Of a DNA stretch of 56,232 nt, positions 23,964 to 32,257 are shown piece after piece; within the stretch, counting starts at the first letter, position 1; each line of letters opens with the position of its first letter. This DNA comes from Deltaproteobacteria bacterium (GTDB taxonomy: Bacteria; Myxococcota; Myxococcia; Myxococcales; JAHFDP01), in NCBI GenBank assembly GCA_023248955.1, contig JAHFDP010000018.1, forward strand, positions 1 to 56,232, in the 5' to 3' direction. A model generated the notes under the pieces. That model did no database searches and was not told the DNA's origin. It worked only from the letters and a program-made list of their open reading frames with translations. The position numbers and the translations under genes were made by a program.

Positions 23964-24382
23964 AAAAGCCGTCGCTCGCCCGTCTTTATGAACTTGAGCG
24001 CATCGCGAAGCACCTCGGCGTGATCGAACGCCAATTCACTCCACGGAATCTCCGCCTCCGGGAATGCGCGCGCCTCTGCCGCATCATCACCGCCCACGGG
24101 CTGACCCTCTGCGCGGGCGATGTACACGGTGCTCATGGTGTGGCGCCGCCGGTCGCGCGCGGGATCGGAGTAGGTAAAAAATTGACAGGCGAGCGTGATG
24201 TCGAGCCCGGTCTCCTCTTTCGCCTCGCGCAGACACGCGAGGGAGAGATCCTCTCCCACTTCCACGAAACCGCCCGGCAGCGCCCAGCCCAGCGGCGGAA
24301 ATTTGCGGCGTACCAACACCACGCGGCCATCCGGAAGAAAGATGGCCGCATCCACGGTCGCCGCGGGGCCGCTCGTGGTCAT
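23960..24382 (-). CDS. Nudix hydrolase
   Basis: 140 residues with the complete Nudix box G-x5-E-x7-REUXEEXGU, seen as GGFVEVGEDLSLACL then REAKEETGLDI. Hydrolyses nucleoside-diphosphate-linked substrates; its N-terminal DAAIFLPDGRVVLVRRKFPP resembles the ADP-ribose pyrophosphatase group. ATG overlaps the upstream gene's stop by 4 bases and the stop overlaps tlyA by 4, forming a tightly coupled three-gene operon. Confidence 0.9.
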   Translation of the reverse strand: MTTSGPAATVDAAIFLPDGRVVLVRRKFPPLGWALPGGFVEVGEDLSLACLREAKEETGLDITLACQFFTYSDPARDRRRHTMSTVYIARAEGQPVGGDDAAEARAFPEAEIPWSELAFDHAEVLRDALKFIKTGERRLL

Positions 24383-25584
24383 GGCGCGACGAGCAGGCTC
24401 GATGGCGCCTCGGACGATGGCTCATGCGGTGCCACGCTCTTTGCAAACGGCCGCGCAAAAAGCGCGCGTGTAAACGGAATCGACGACCAGGAAGCATCGC
24501 TCTCGAGCGCGCGAGCCACGGCCACCGCGCGCGCCGCAACGTCGGTGAGCTGGTTGGCCGCGAGCACGAAGGCCTGCTCGAAAAGCCGCCCCGCATAGAG
24601 CCGTCGATGTTCCATCGTGAAATAATTTTCGGCGGCCTTGGTCACCGCTTCCTCCACCGCTTGCTCGCGCTGCACCTCGTCGATGTAGAGCTGACTGACG
24701 GCGATCTCATCGACACGCGTCGCGACTTGGCGCAACGAATCCTCGTCGGGAATCCAACTCGAAAAAAGTGGGTGCTCCAACACGGACGCGCCTTCCTCGA
24801 GCGTGGCGGCTGCATCGGCGAACCGCTCGCGCGCCGGCGAAGCGACCTTTTCCGGCAGCGATCCCAAGATCCCCGTTGCCGACGTGTAGCCCCGCGGAAG
24901 CGCGAGTCCGAGCGTCTCCGTCTTGGCCAATGCCTCGGCAATCAGAATCCGCGCGTGGTCACGGGTCACTTCCGCGCAAAGCACCGGGCCCCCCGACGGA
25001 AGGCTCGCCGCGAACGCGCGGTAGCTACGCCGCCCGAGCGAAAGAACGTCAACCTGCACCAGCCCGCGCGTGTCGCTGACGATGGCTTGCACCACCGCGA
25101 TTCCACCCGGCAACAGCCGGGCAAACCAAACCGCGCGCTCGCCAAAACCGTCGAGGCTGGACACGTAAGACGCGGGCTCCGGCACCGGCGGCGGCGGCTT
25201 CACCAGCGGCGCGCCACTTCGCGCAACCTCGCCCACATCAACGCCGCGCGAGCGCAAACGCTGCAATTCGCGCTTGGCCTCTTTGGCGACAGTCTTGCCG
25301 CCCGTTTCAGCCACACCACGCAAAATGTCAAGTCGCCCCGCTTCGGCCATGGCGCGCAAAGTGGCAACGGCCAGCTCCAACGGAAGCGCGGCAACGCGCG
25401 TGGCATCGTTGGCGGCAGGCGCGGTCACCACCTGCCGAGCAACCTCAAGCTGCGCTGCCGTCGGCGCGGACTGATTCACCGCCGAGAGCTCCTCGGCGAT
25501 TGACGCCGTGCTGGTTCGAAGATCGCGTAAAAGCGCAAGAAGCTCCTCAACGCTGGCGCTGCCCTGCTCGATGGATGACGTCAT
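24379..25584 (-). CDS. Conserved hypothetical protein, first gene of tlyA operon
   Basis: 401 residues, helical at both ends (SVEELLALLRDLRTSTASIAEEL) and globular in the middle (GGIAVVQAIVSDTRGLVQVDVLS). No family recognised; lacks a signal peptide or membrane segment, so cytoplasmic. Overlaps the Nudix gene by 4 bases. Its place in the operon with TlyA suggests an RNA/nucleotide-maintenance setting, but that is context only. Confidence 0.6.
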   Translation of the reverse strand: MTSSIEQGSASVEELLALLRDLRTSTASIAEELSAVNQSAPTAAQLEVARQVVTAPAANDATRVAALPLELAVATLRAMAEAGRLDILRGVAETGGKTVAKEAKRELQRLRSRGVDVGEVARSGAPLVKPPPPVPEPASYVSSLDGFGERAVWFARLLPGGIAVVQAIVSDTRGLVQVDVLSLGRRSYRAFAASLPSGGPVLCAEVTRDHARILIAEALAKTETLGLALPRGYTSATGILGSLPEKVASPARERFADAAATLEEGASVLEHPLFSSWIPDEDSLRQVATRVDEIAVSQLYIDEVQREQAVEEAVTKAAENYFTMEHRRLYAGRLFEQAFVLAANQLTDVAARAVAVARALESDASWSSIPFTRALFARPFAKSVAPHEPSSEAPSSLLVAP

Positions 25585-25658
25585 GGGGGCGATCTAACGA
25601 AGCGACCGGAGAAGGTCAAAGCGCAGGGCGGTGGTAAACTTCCCACGAGGACAAACTC

Positions 25659-25835
25659 ATGACCCTTCACCTACTCGCCGGTGTCGTCGCCAGCCTCGTC
25701 GGCCTCATTCCGCACGCGATCTTCGGCGACTCCATGTCTTTTGGGACCGACTTCCTGGTCAGCACGGTTGTCGGCGGCGTGGCTTACCTCTTCACCTATT
25801 ACAAGCTAAACGGGATGCGCGAAGGCAACTTCTGA
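25659..25835 (+). CDS. Small membrane protein, 58 residues
   Basis: A short ORF: MTLHLLAGVVASLVGLIPHA then FGDSMSFGTDFLVSTVVGGV and the tail YKLNGMREGNF. Two hydrophobic segments separated by a short loop. GAGG lies eight bases before the ATG, which supports translation. Codon usage resembles real genes here. Followed after 79 bases by dedA in the same direction. No function known. Confidence 0.55.
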   Translation: MTLHLLAGVVASLVGLIPHAIFGDSMSFGTDFLVSTVVGGVAYLFTYYKLNGMREGNF

Positions 25836-25914
25836 CGCCGCGGTCCCGCCGGTCGCTCCGCGAGTCAAAAGCGCAAGTCGCTGCCGTGGAACAATTCGCA
25901 CAAGGCCCAAAGTA

Positions 25915-26520
25915 ATGGAGCCGCTCCTCACGCATCTGCTCACGCGCTGGACCTACGCCGCGCTCTTGTGCCTCCTCCTCGCGGCCGGATTCGGCGTTCC
26001 TATCTCGGAAGATCTCACGCTAATCACGGCCGCCGTTCTGGCCGCGCGCGGCTACACGCAGATCGTTCCCACGTTAATCATCGGCTACTGCGGCGTGGTC
26101 CTCGGCGACGTTCTCGTCTTCGCTTGGGGCCGGCAACTCGGGCCGCGCGCGATGGCGCTGCGTCACGTGCAACGCATCGTCACGCCCGAGCGGCAAACCC
26201 GCGTCCGGCGGCTCTTCGAACGCTTCGGCACCGCTGCCGTCATCATCGGCCGGCACCTTCCTGGCCTGCGCCCGGTGGTCTTTTTTCTGGCCGGCACCGA
26301 GCAGATGGCGCCCTGGAAATTTATTTTGGCCGATGCCTTTTCGTCCGCGCTTACCGTGCCCGCGGTGGTCCTCATCGCCTACAACCTCGGCCGAGTCCTA
26401 GACGCGGAGCATCTTCATGATCACGTTCGCCGAGTGCAGTTTGTGGCGCTCGGGCTCGTGGCGATCGGCCTGCTGATTCTGGCGCTGATCATCCGCCGCG
26501 CTCGGAGGCGATCACTTTAA
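25915..26520 (+). CDS. DedA-family membrane protein
   Basis: 201 residues with the family landmarks: GFGVPISEDLTLITAAVLAARG (acidic residues of the first re-entrant loop), GDVLVFAWGRQLG, then FERFGTAAVIIGRHLPGLRPVVFFLAGTEQM with the conserved R and G-rich loop. Cytoplasmic-membrane protein; family members are phosphatide/undecaprenyl-phosphate flippases. The C terminus ends in a basic tail. The YbhB/PEBP gene follows after 6 bases with GGAG preceding, so probably co-transcribed. Confidence 0.85.
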   Translation: MEPLLTHLLTRWTYAALLCLLLAAGFGVPISEDLTLITAAVLAARGYTQIVPTLIIGYCGVVLGDVLVFAWGRQLGPRAMALRHVQRIVTPERQTRVRRLFERFGTAAVIIGRHLPGLRPVVFFLAGTEQMAPWKFILADAFSSALTVPAVVLIAYNLGRVLDAEHLHDHVRRVQFVALGLVAIGLLILALIIRRARRRSL

Positions 26521-26526
26521 GGAGAA

Positions 26527-27060
26527 ATGATGCCCGCCCTTCCAACGATTTTCTTCGCCGCGCTGACGGCCTCACCCACTGGAGCAAACATGTTGACACT
26601 CAGGTCGACAAATTTCTCGCACAAAGGCGCTATCCCATCCAAACATACGTGCGAGGGAGAAAACACATCTCCGGCGCTCACTTGGAGCGACGTTCCGTCC
26701 GGCGCGAAAACGTTGGCCCTCATCGTCGACGATCCCGACGCGCCCGATCCCCAGGCGCCCAAGCGAACCTACGTTCATTGGGTGCTCTACAACCTCCCGC
26801 TATCGGCCAACGGGCTTCCCGAAAACGCGACCGGCGCCGCGCTGCCCGGCGCGCATGCCGGAACCAACGACTTCGGAAAGACAACTTACGGAGGTCCCTG
26901 TCCACCGATCGGGCGGCATCGCTATTTCTTCAAGCTCTACGCGCTGGACGCCGCGCTCACCCTCGGAGCGGCAACCAAGGCCGAGCTGGAAAAAGCGATG
27001 GCCGGACATGTCCTCGCACAAGCGACGCTGATGGGGACGTACGAAAAAAAGAAGCGTTAG
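26527..27060 (+). CDS. YbhB/YbcL family (PEBP-like) protein, probably exported
   Basis: 177 residues. A hydrophobic N terminus (MMPALPTIFFAALTASPTGA) looks like a short signal peptide. The PEBP fold follows with characteristic SPALTWSDVPSGAKTLALIVDDPDAPD, VHWVLYNLP, GTNDFGKTTYGGPCPPIGRHRYFFKLYALD, which is the ligand-binding region. Function in bacteria is unclear (kinase-inhibitor-like name only). The stop codon TAG is the first three bases of an inverted-repeat element at 27058. Confidence 0.9.
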   Translation: MMPALPTIFFAALTASPTGANMLTLRSTNFSHKGAIPSKHTCEGENTSPALTWSDVPSGAKTLALIVDDPDAPDPQAPKRTYVHWVLYNLPLSANGLPENATGAALPGAHAGTNDFGKTTYGGPCPPIGRHRYFFKLYALDAALTLGAATKAELEKAMAGHVLAQATLMGTYEKKKR

Positions 27061-27239
27061 AGCGGTTTTCAGTTGCGTCGATCCGCTGCAACGCGCGATC
27101 GCCGGTCGAGAGCGACGGGCTCGTCGCTGCGCTGCTCGACGCACAGCAAAGTGCGCCTGTGCTGCTCGCTCCTCTCGCGCCGCTCTCGCCTCGGCGCTCC
27201 CGCGTTTCGCCAGGCTCAACGCAACTGAAAACCGCTCTA
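27058..27239. mobile_element. MITE-like element with 21-bp perfect terminal inverted repeats
   Basis: The 182-bp element is bounded by 21-bp perfect inverted repeats: left arm 27058-27078, starting TAGAGCGGTTTTC; right arm 27219-27239, ending CCGCTCTA. Interior is GC-rich with no ORF. Left end supplies the TAG stop of the YbhB gene and the right end the stop of the convergent gene on the other strand. No transposase nearby, so non-autonomous; it may also terminate both transcripts. Confidence 0.75.
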
Positions 27240-27779
27240 GCGAATCTTCGCGTACAGCGCTTTCGCGCGCGCCGCCAGGTCGGGATCGTCGGCTTCGATC
27301 TCTAGCGACTGCAAGCGCGTCTTGAGCGATGCCGGCGGTTTCAGCGTGCCCTCCGCCGCCATCTTCTCGAGCGCCGTTAGCGCCTGTTCGGTGACGACCT
27401 GCTTCGGATGCGAGAGCAGTTGATCCAGAAAGTAAGCGTCCTCGGGCAGCGGAAATTTCACCAGATATTCGTCCACCGCCGCCAGCCACTTTTTGCGATC
27501 ATCCGCCGTCAGCCGAACTTTCTTGAGCGCTTCGTCACGCTCTCTTTTTTCGCCGGTGGGATCGAGCTGATTGCGCAAATGGTCGGGCAATTCACCGCCA
27601 TCAAAAAGCCGGTCGAGTCCCTGCTTGTACCGGCTGTACTGCGACGATCGCTGAAACCGATCCAGCTCGCGATCGCCCTCGGTGCGGCGACCGCCGCCCG
27701 ACTTGCGCTCGCGCATGACCTTGTCGCGCTCGGAGTAGGAAAGCTTCTTCTTGGGCTCGTCGTCGTCGCGTGGAGGCAT
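27237..27779 (-). CDS. Conserved hypothetical, charged protein
   Basis: 180 residues. Very charged N terminus (MPPRDDDEPKKKLSYSERDK) followed by helical segments (LRNQLDPTGEKRERDEALKKVR, TADDRKKWLAAVDEYLVKFPL) with a HEAT-like feel. No domain recognised. Stop codon is contributed by the inverted repeat. The divergent-looking Cys-rich lipoprotein gene is upstream in the same direction, 14 bases away. Confidence 0.5.
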   Translation of the reverse strand: MPPRDDDEPKKKLSYSERDKVMRERKSGGGRRTEGDRELDRFQRSSQYSRYKQGLDRLFDGGELPDHLRNQLDPTGEKRERDEALKKVRLTADDRKKWLAAVDEYLVKFPLPEDAYFLDQLLSHPKQVVTEQALTALEKMAAEGTLKPPASLKTRLQSLEIEADDPDLAARAKALYAKIR

Positions 27780-27793
27780 GATATTTTATCAAG

Positions 27794-28987
27794 TTAGCGC
27801 AAGTACTTCACGGGCTGCACTTCCCACCGTTTGTGCCGCCTGTCGTACCGCACCGTTCCGATGGCCTGCCCGCTAGCGCCGACGGAGGTGACGCCCGCCT
27901 GGCGATACGGCGGCGTGATTTCCAACGTCAAAGTGGGCCCGTTCGCGGTGTCCGCCAGGCGAATGAAAACGTCCTGCTCGCTCTCGACAAACGCGCTGAC
28001 GATGTGGCCGCTGATGCACACCTCGCGACCGCTGGAGTAGTGACCCGCGAGAATGTCGGCGACCGCCGCTGCCGAGCAGGAGATGGTCGGGAAGCAGAGC
28101 CCGCCCTGGCACGATTGCGAAGCCGGGCAGTCCGCATCGGCCACGCAAAAGCCGCCGTTGAAGCAGACGTCGTCTTTGCAGGTCAGCCCCGTTGGGCACC
28201 CCGCGTCCCTCTCGCCGCACGTTTTATCGAGGGGAACGGCGACGCAGACTCCGGCGCGCGTGCAGGCCTGTGTGGCCGTGCAATCCATGTCCTGCGCGCA
28301 GGCGCTCCCCGCGGAGGGAACGCAAGCGCCTTGCACGCAAACATCGGGCGCGCACTGCTGATCGCTGGTGCAACGCATGCCGGCATCACCGAAGCCGCCA
28401 TCGGTACTGCCGTCGCTTCCTCCGTCGATGGCGGGCGGGTGGCAGTGGCCGCTCCCCACATCGCAGCTCCATCCGCTGTCGCAAAGGCTGTCGTTCTTGG
28501 TGCAACCCAGGGCGCACGTTCCGTGAAGACAAATGAGATCGGGCGGGCCGCAATCGACGTCGCTCCTGCAAGCGACACCCGCGTCGGCGCTGGTTCCGCC
28601 ATCGAAGACGGGGGCCGAACAGTAGCCTGTGTTTTCATCGCACGACCAGCCGGAGTAGCAAGCTCCGCCATTGGCGCATCCGGAAACGCAGGCGCCACTT
28701 TCGCAAATCGAGCTCGGCGCGTTGCACGCGGAGTCGTCCTCACAGCGCGCGCCACCATCGGGAACCATGCAGCGGCTGGTGGCTGAATCGCACACGGATC
28801 CGGGGCCGCAAAGTCCGGGCATCACCACACAACCGCCGGCGCAAATGCCGTCGTCGGAGCAAACAAGAGTGGGTGGATCGCACTCGTTATCGTCGTTGCA
28901 TGCTAGCCCCGCCACGGGCTTCGACTGTCCCTGCGGGAGGCAGGAGCCGAGCGCGACTGCGACGATCAAAGTGACCCGAGGGCGCAT
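27794..28987 (-). CDS. Cys-rich lipoprotein with tandem Cys modules
   Basis: 397 residues from Met at 28987 (MRPRVTLIVAVALGSCLPQG, signal with lipobox LGSC). About six repeats of the form C-(x)n-C with CxxxxxC in Asp/Gly-rich loops follow (e.g. ACNDDNECDPPTLVCSDDG, VCDSATSRCMVPDGG), then a C-terminal beta domain (HYSSGREVCISGHIVSAFVE, GTVRYDRRHKRWEVQPVKY) of OB-like pattern. Typical Myxococcota modular surface lipoprotein; no catalytic motif. Regulation not visible. Confidence 0.7.
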   Translation of the reverse strand: MRPRVTLIVAVALGSCLPQGQSKPVAGLACNDDNECDPPTLVCSDDGICAGGCVVMPGLCGPGSVCDSATSRCMVPDGGARCEDDSACNAPSSICESGACVSGCANGGACYSGWSCDENTGYCSAPVFDGGTSADAGVACRSDVDCGPPDLICLHGTCALGCTKNDSLCDSGWSCDVGSGHCHPPAIDGGSDGSTDGGFGDAGMRCTSDQQCAPDVCVQGACVPSAGSACAQDMDCTATQACTRAGVCVAVPLDKTCGERDAGCPTGLTCKDDVCFNGGFCVADADCPASQSCQGGLCFPTISCSAAAVADILAGHYSSGREVCISGHIVSAFVESEQDVFIRLADTANGPTLTLEITPPYRQAGVTSVGASGQAIGTVRYDRRHKRWEVQPVKYLR

Positions 28988-29041
28988 TCGAGCGCGGAGT
29001 ATAGGCGGGCCCACCGCGGCGACGTCAATCGACTTTCGTCC

Positions 29042-29138
29042 GGAAGGGGCTCGCCGCCCCTCCCCGTCAAGCGAAGCTCGCCGGGGACCCCTCCTGGCTT
29101 CGGCGCGACTCCGCGCCGCGGCCGCCTTTGGCGTCCGG
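29042..29138. repeat. 97-bp repeat, copy 1 (inverted partner at 37624-37720)
   Basis: GC-rich 97-bp block containing short internal palindromes; its reverse complement at 37624-37720 matches with one mismatch. Located between the Cys-rich lipoprotein and the encapsulin gene. The two copies are inverted, 8.5 kb apart, so recombination between them would invert the encapsulin-dnaB-TonB segment. Confidence 0.88.
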
Positions 29139-29230
29139 AAAAATTACTTCAGCCGCGGCGATAAATTCCGGTACATGCAAGCGTTCGATTTGTTACACGT
29201 CCCCGTCTAATCACTCTGGAGGCACTTCGC

Positions 29231-30172
29231 ATGGTCGAAAGCAAACCGCACCGACACGCCCTCGCCGACAACGCCGCGCGCCAACTCGCCAACACGACGA
29301 AGACGGCGCCGCAGATGGCGACCATCACCCCACGGTGGCTGGTTCGTTTTCTCCCGTGGGTCGCCGTCGAGTCGGGCACCTACCGCATCAACCGTTTCAA
29401 GGAATCGTCGCCGATGGACGTGGCTTGCGGCCGCTCCGACGAGAGCGATCTTCCGGAGACCTTCGTCGACTATCAAGAGACGCCGCGCGAACGAACGCTC
29501 AGCATGGTGTCGACCGTGCTCGATGTTCACACGCGCGTTTCTGATCTCTTCAGCCGGCCGCATGATCAGATCCGCGAGCAGCTCCGCCTGACCATCGAAA
29601 ATGTCAAGGAGCGGCAGGAGAGCGAGCTCATCAACAACGCGGATTACGGGCTGCTCAACAACGTCGCACCGGCCATGCGCATCAAGCCTCGCAAAGGCCC
29701 GCCGACGCCCGACGATTTGGACGAGCTCATTTCCATCGTGTGGAAAGAGCCCGCGTTTTTCCTGGCGCACCCGCGCGCCATCGCCGCCTTCGGACGCGAG
29801 TGCACGCGCCGTGGCGTTCCACCGGCCACGGTTTCGATTTTCGGCGCGCAGTTCCTGACCTGGCGTGGATTGCCGCTGGTTCCGTGCGACAAACTCCGTG
29901 TCGACGCCGAGTCGAAATCGCGCGCTGGGAGCGGCAAATCGAGCATCCTGCTCTTGCGCACGGGCGCAGACAAACAGGGCGTGACCGGCCTCTTTCAACC
30001 GAATCTCCCTGGTGAACAGACGCCGGGGCTCTCGGTCCGTTTCATGGGCATCAACCGCAAAGCCATCGCGTCGTACCTCGTAACGCTCTACTGCTCGGCG
30101 GCGGTGCACACGGACGACGCGCTCGGCGCACTCGAAGATGTAGAAGTAGGCCACTACCATGACTACGCCTGA
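29231..30172 (+). CDS. srpI: Family 2A encapsulin shell protein (SrpI-like)
   Basis: 313-residue HK97-fold shell protein. The sequence follows the Synechococcus SrpI type closely as remembered: ARQLANTTKTAPQM, ITPRWLVRFLPWVAVESGTYRINR, AFFLAHPRAIAAFGRECTRRGVPPATVS, GLSVRFMGINRKAIASYLVTLYCSAAV and the C-terminal EDVEVGHYHDYA. Family 2A shells assemble into nanocompartments that load a cysteine desulfurase. GGAGG precedes the ATG by ten bases. The 3' end overlaps the desulfurase start by 14 bases, so the two are co-translated. No cyclic-nucleotide-binding insertion (as in family 2B) is present. Confidence 0.95.
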   Translation: MVESKPHRHALADNAARQLANTTKTAPQMATITPRWLVRFLPWVAVESGTYRINRFKESSPMDVACGRSDESDLPETFVDYQETPRERTLSMVSTVLDVHTRVSDLFSRPHDQIREQLRLTIENVKERQESELINNADYGLLNNVAPAMRIKPRKGPPTPDDLDELISIVWKEPAFFLAHPRAIAAFGRECTRRGVPPATVSIFGAQFLTWRGLPLVPCDKLRVDAESKSRAGSGKSSILLLRTGADKQGVTGLFQPNLPGEQTPGLSVRFMGINRKAIASYLVTLYCSAAVHTDDALGALEDVEVGHYHDYA

Positions 30173-31826
30173 GACCGACGCGGCGGAGACCGCAGCGGCG
30201 ATGACGCCCGAGATCGCGGCGCTGACACGGCTGGCGAACGAGATGTTCAAGGGAATGCCGGCGTCGGTGACCTCAGCGCCGGCATTGCCACAGGTTGCGG
30301 CGCCGCTTTCCGCGATGGAAGGCCAGGAAGACGCGCTGCGGGCGCTTTCCCAGATGCTACCTGGCGGTGCTTCCATTCCGCTTCCCACGTCGTCGGGATT
30401 CGAGGCGCCGATCGCGGCACTCGGTCCGGCGTTTTATTTTCTGGAAGCGCTCGCTCCACCGGTGAGGACCGCGCCACCAGCACCGCCCCTTGCAACGAGC
30501 GGCACCGCATCGAAAGGTGCCACGGTTCCCGTCAGCGCACCGAGCCTCGAATCGTTTTCCGTTTTCCCGAACCTCGTTCCGGAGACGAAGCTTCGCTCCG
30601 ATCTCTTCAGTCCGGATTTTCTCCGAAAAGATTTTCCGATCCTCGACGAGCGCGTTCACGGGAAGCCGCTGATTTGGCTCGACAACGCCGCCACCACGCA
30701 GAAACCGAATGCGGTGATCGACCGCATCGCGCATTTTTACGCCCACGAAAATTCCAACGTGCACCGCGCGGCGCACGTCATGGCCGGCCGCGCCACCGAC
30801 GCTTACGAGGCCGCGCGCGAATCGGTGCGCCGTTTCTTGAACGCTCCCTCGACGCGCGAGATCGTCTTCGTGCGCGGCGCCACCGAGGCCATCAACCTCG
30901 TGGCCCAAAGCTGGGGACGCCGCCACGTCGCCGCGGGCGACGAAATCATCATCACCTGGCTCGAGCACCACTCCAACATCGTTCCCTGGCAGCAACTCGC
31001 CGCCGAAAAAGGTGCGCGACTTCGCGTAGCGCCGGTCGACGATCGCGGCCAGATTATTCTCGAAGCCTACGAAAAACTGCTCGGGCCACGTACGCGAATC
31101 GTCTCCCTCACCCATGTCTCCAACGCGCTGGGCACCGTCACGCCCGTGCAAGCGATGGCCGCGATGGCGCACCGCCACGGCGCGCGCGTGCTGGTCGACG
31201 GCGCGCAGGCGGTCTCGCACATGGCGGTCGATGTGCAAGCGCTCGGCGCTGACTGGTATGCCTTCTCGGGTCACAAAGTTTTCGGACCGACCGGGATCGG
31301 CGTGCTGTATGGCAAGAGCGACGTGCTCGAGGCCTCTCCGCCATGGCAGGGCGGCGGCAACATGATCGCCGACGTCACGTTCGAGAAGACCGTCTACCAG
31401 CCCGCGCCGATGCGATTCGAAGCGGGTACCGGGAATATTGCGGACGCGGTCGGGCTCGGCGCGGCGTTGGACTATCTCACCGGCGTCGGGCTCGAGAATG
31501 TGGCGCGCCACGAACACGAACTTCTCGAGTACGGGACGCGAAAGTTGCTCGACATTCCGGGCCTTCGGATGATCGGAACCGCCGCGGAAAAAGCGGGCGT
31601 GATGTCGTTCGTCCTGGACGGCATGCGCTCCGAAGACGTCGGCGCTGCGCTCGATCAGGAAGGCATCGCGGTGCGATCCGGCCACCATTGCGCGCAGCCG
31701 GCGTTGCGAAGATTCGGCGTGGAGAGCTCGGTACGGCCATCGCTGGCGCTCTACAACACGTGCGAGGATGTCGATGCGCTGATCGCCGCGCTGCGTCGCT
31801 TGGTGGTGACGAAACGGGGCCGCTGA
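30159..31826 (+). CDS. Encapsulin cargo cysteine desulfurase with N-terminal disordered targeting domain
   Basis: 555 residues. Residues 1-150 are Ala/Pro-rich and low complexity, with short conserved patches LTRLANEMF (22-30), AAPLS (47-51) and FYFLEAL (92-98), like the encapsulation motifs of family 2A cargo. From about 150 the sequence is a SufS-type PLP enzyme: LIWLDNAATTQKPNAVID, the PLP-lysine K373 in SGHKVFGPTG, and the catalytic C511 in SGHHCAQP. Takes sulfur from cysteine to give alanine and a persulfide, probably inside the encapsulin shell. An ordinary SufS is about 400 residues, so the extension is the distinguishing feature. No sufE/sufU neighbour is visible. Confidence 0.93.
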   Translation: MTTPETDAAETAAAMTPEIAALTRLANEMFKGMPASVTSAPALPQVAAPLSAMEGQEDALRALSQMLPGGASIPLPTSSGFEAPIAALGPAFYFLEALAPPVRTAPPAPPLATSGTASKGATVPVSAPSLESFSVFPNLVPETKLRSDLFSPDFLRKDFPILDERVHGKPLIWLDNAATTQKPNAVIDRIAHFYAHENSNVHRAAHVMAGRATDAYEAARESVRRFLNAPSTREIVFVRGATEAINLVAQSWGRRHVAAGDEIIITWLEHHSNIVPWQQLAAEKGARLRVAPVDDRGQIILEAYEKLLGPRTRIVSLTHVSNALGTVTPVQAMAAMAHRHGARVLVDGAQAVSHMAVDVQALGADWYAFSGHKVFGPTGIGVLYGKSDVLEASPPWQGGGNMIADVTFEKTVYQPAPMRFEAGTGNIADAVGLGAALDYLTGVGLENVARHEHELLEYGTRKLLDIPGLRMIGTAAEKAGVMSFVLDGMRSEDVGAALDQEGIAVRSGHHCAQPALRRFGVESSVRPSLALYNTCEDVDALIAALRRLVVTKRGR

Positions 31827-31898
31827 GCCTCGACCTTCCGCGTCAAATGTAACCCCCCAGTACTCCGGTCCGTAAGTTCAGTGATATGAGAAAAGATA

Positions 31899-31950
31899 GT
31901 CATGGCCGTCCCCGGGCTTGACCCGGGGATTGACCCGGCCATCCATGCGT
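31899..31950. repeat. Family B palindromic repeat, left of GIY-YIG gene
   Basis: GTCATGGCCG...CGGCCATC with nested CCCCGGG palindromes. An inverted relative flanks the other side of the GIY-YIG gene at 32258-32291. Confidence 0.75.
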
Positions 31951-32237
31951 CACGAAATCTGATCCCAAAGATCGTCCCAGAGAGAATTCTTCGTGAGAAT
32001 CAGCTTCACCTTCCACGAACGTGACCAGTGCTTCAGGTTGGTTTCGCGCTGGATGGCTGTCCGAATGTCTTCGTGCCGTTCGAAAAAGACGAGCCGCTTG
32101 AGGCCATATCTCTTCGTGAAACCGTCTGCCATGACCTCCCTGTGTTCCCAGACGCGGCGAACGAGGTCGTTCGTGACACCAACGTAGAGTGTCCCGTTCG
32201 GCCGATTGGTCATGATGTATACCCAGCCACCGTTCAT
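31950..32237 (-). CDS. GIY-YIG nuclease family protein
   Basis: 95-residue single GIY-YIG domain: VYIMTNRPNGTLYVGVTNDLVRRVWEH, FTKRYGLKRLVFFERHEDIRTAIQRETNLKHW. The first Tyr and YVGVT in place of GIY-YIG core, Arg in LVRRV and Glu in QRETNLK are visible, matching the small UPF0213-type subfamily. The gene is bracketed by inverted copies of the same palindromic repeat, a layout seen for many small GIY-YIG genes in alphaproteobacteria, suggesting a transferable cassette. The start codon ATG at 32237 fits the family N terminus. Confidence 0.9.
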   Translation of the reverse strand: MNGGWVYIMTNRPNGTLYVGVTNDLVRRVWEHREVMADGFTKRYGLKRLVFFERHEDIRTAIQRETNLKHWSRSWKVKLILTKNSLWDDLWDQIS

Positions 32238-32257
32238 CGTGCCGTGGTGTACACGAT

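Noticed and set aside
24424-25503. 359-codon plus-strand frame opposite the tlyA operon's first gene
   Set aside because: His/Arg-rich shadow without motif; the minus gene has 4-base coupling to the Nudix gene.
29207-31688. Long minus-strand frames (about 393 and 443 codons) opposite the encapsulin and desulfurase genes
   Set aside because: Mirror-frame composition of real genes; the plus-strand proteins have full family signatures.
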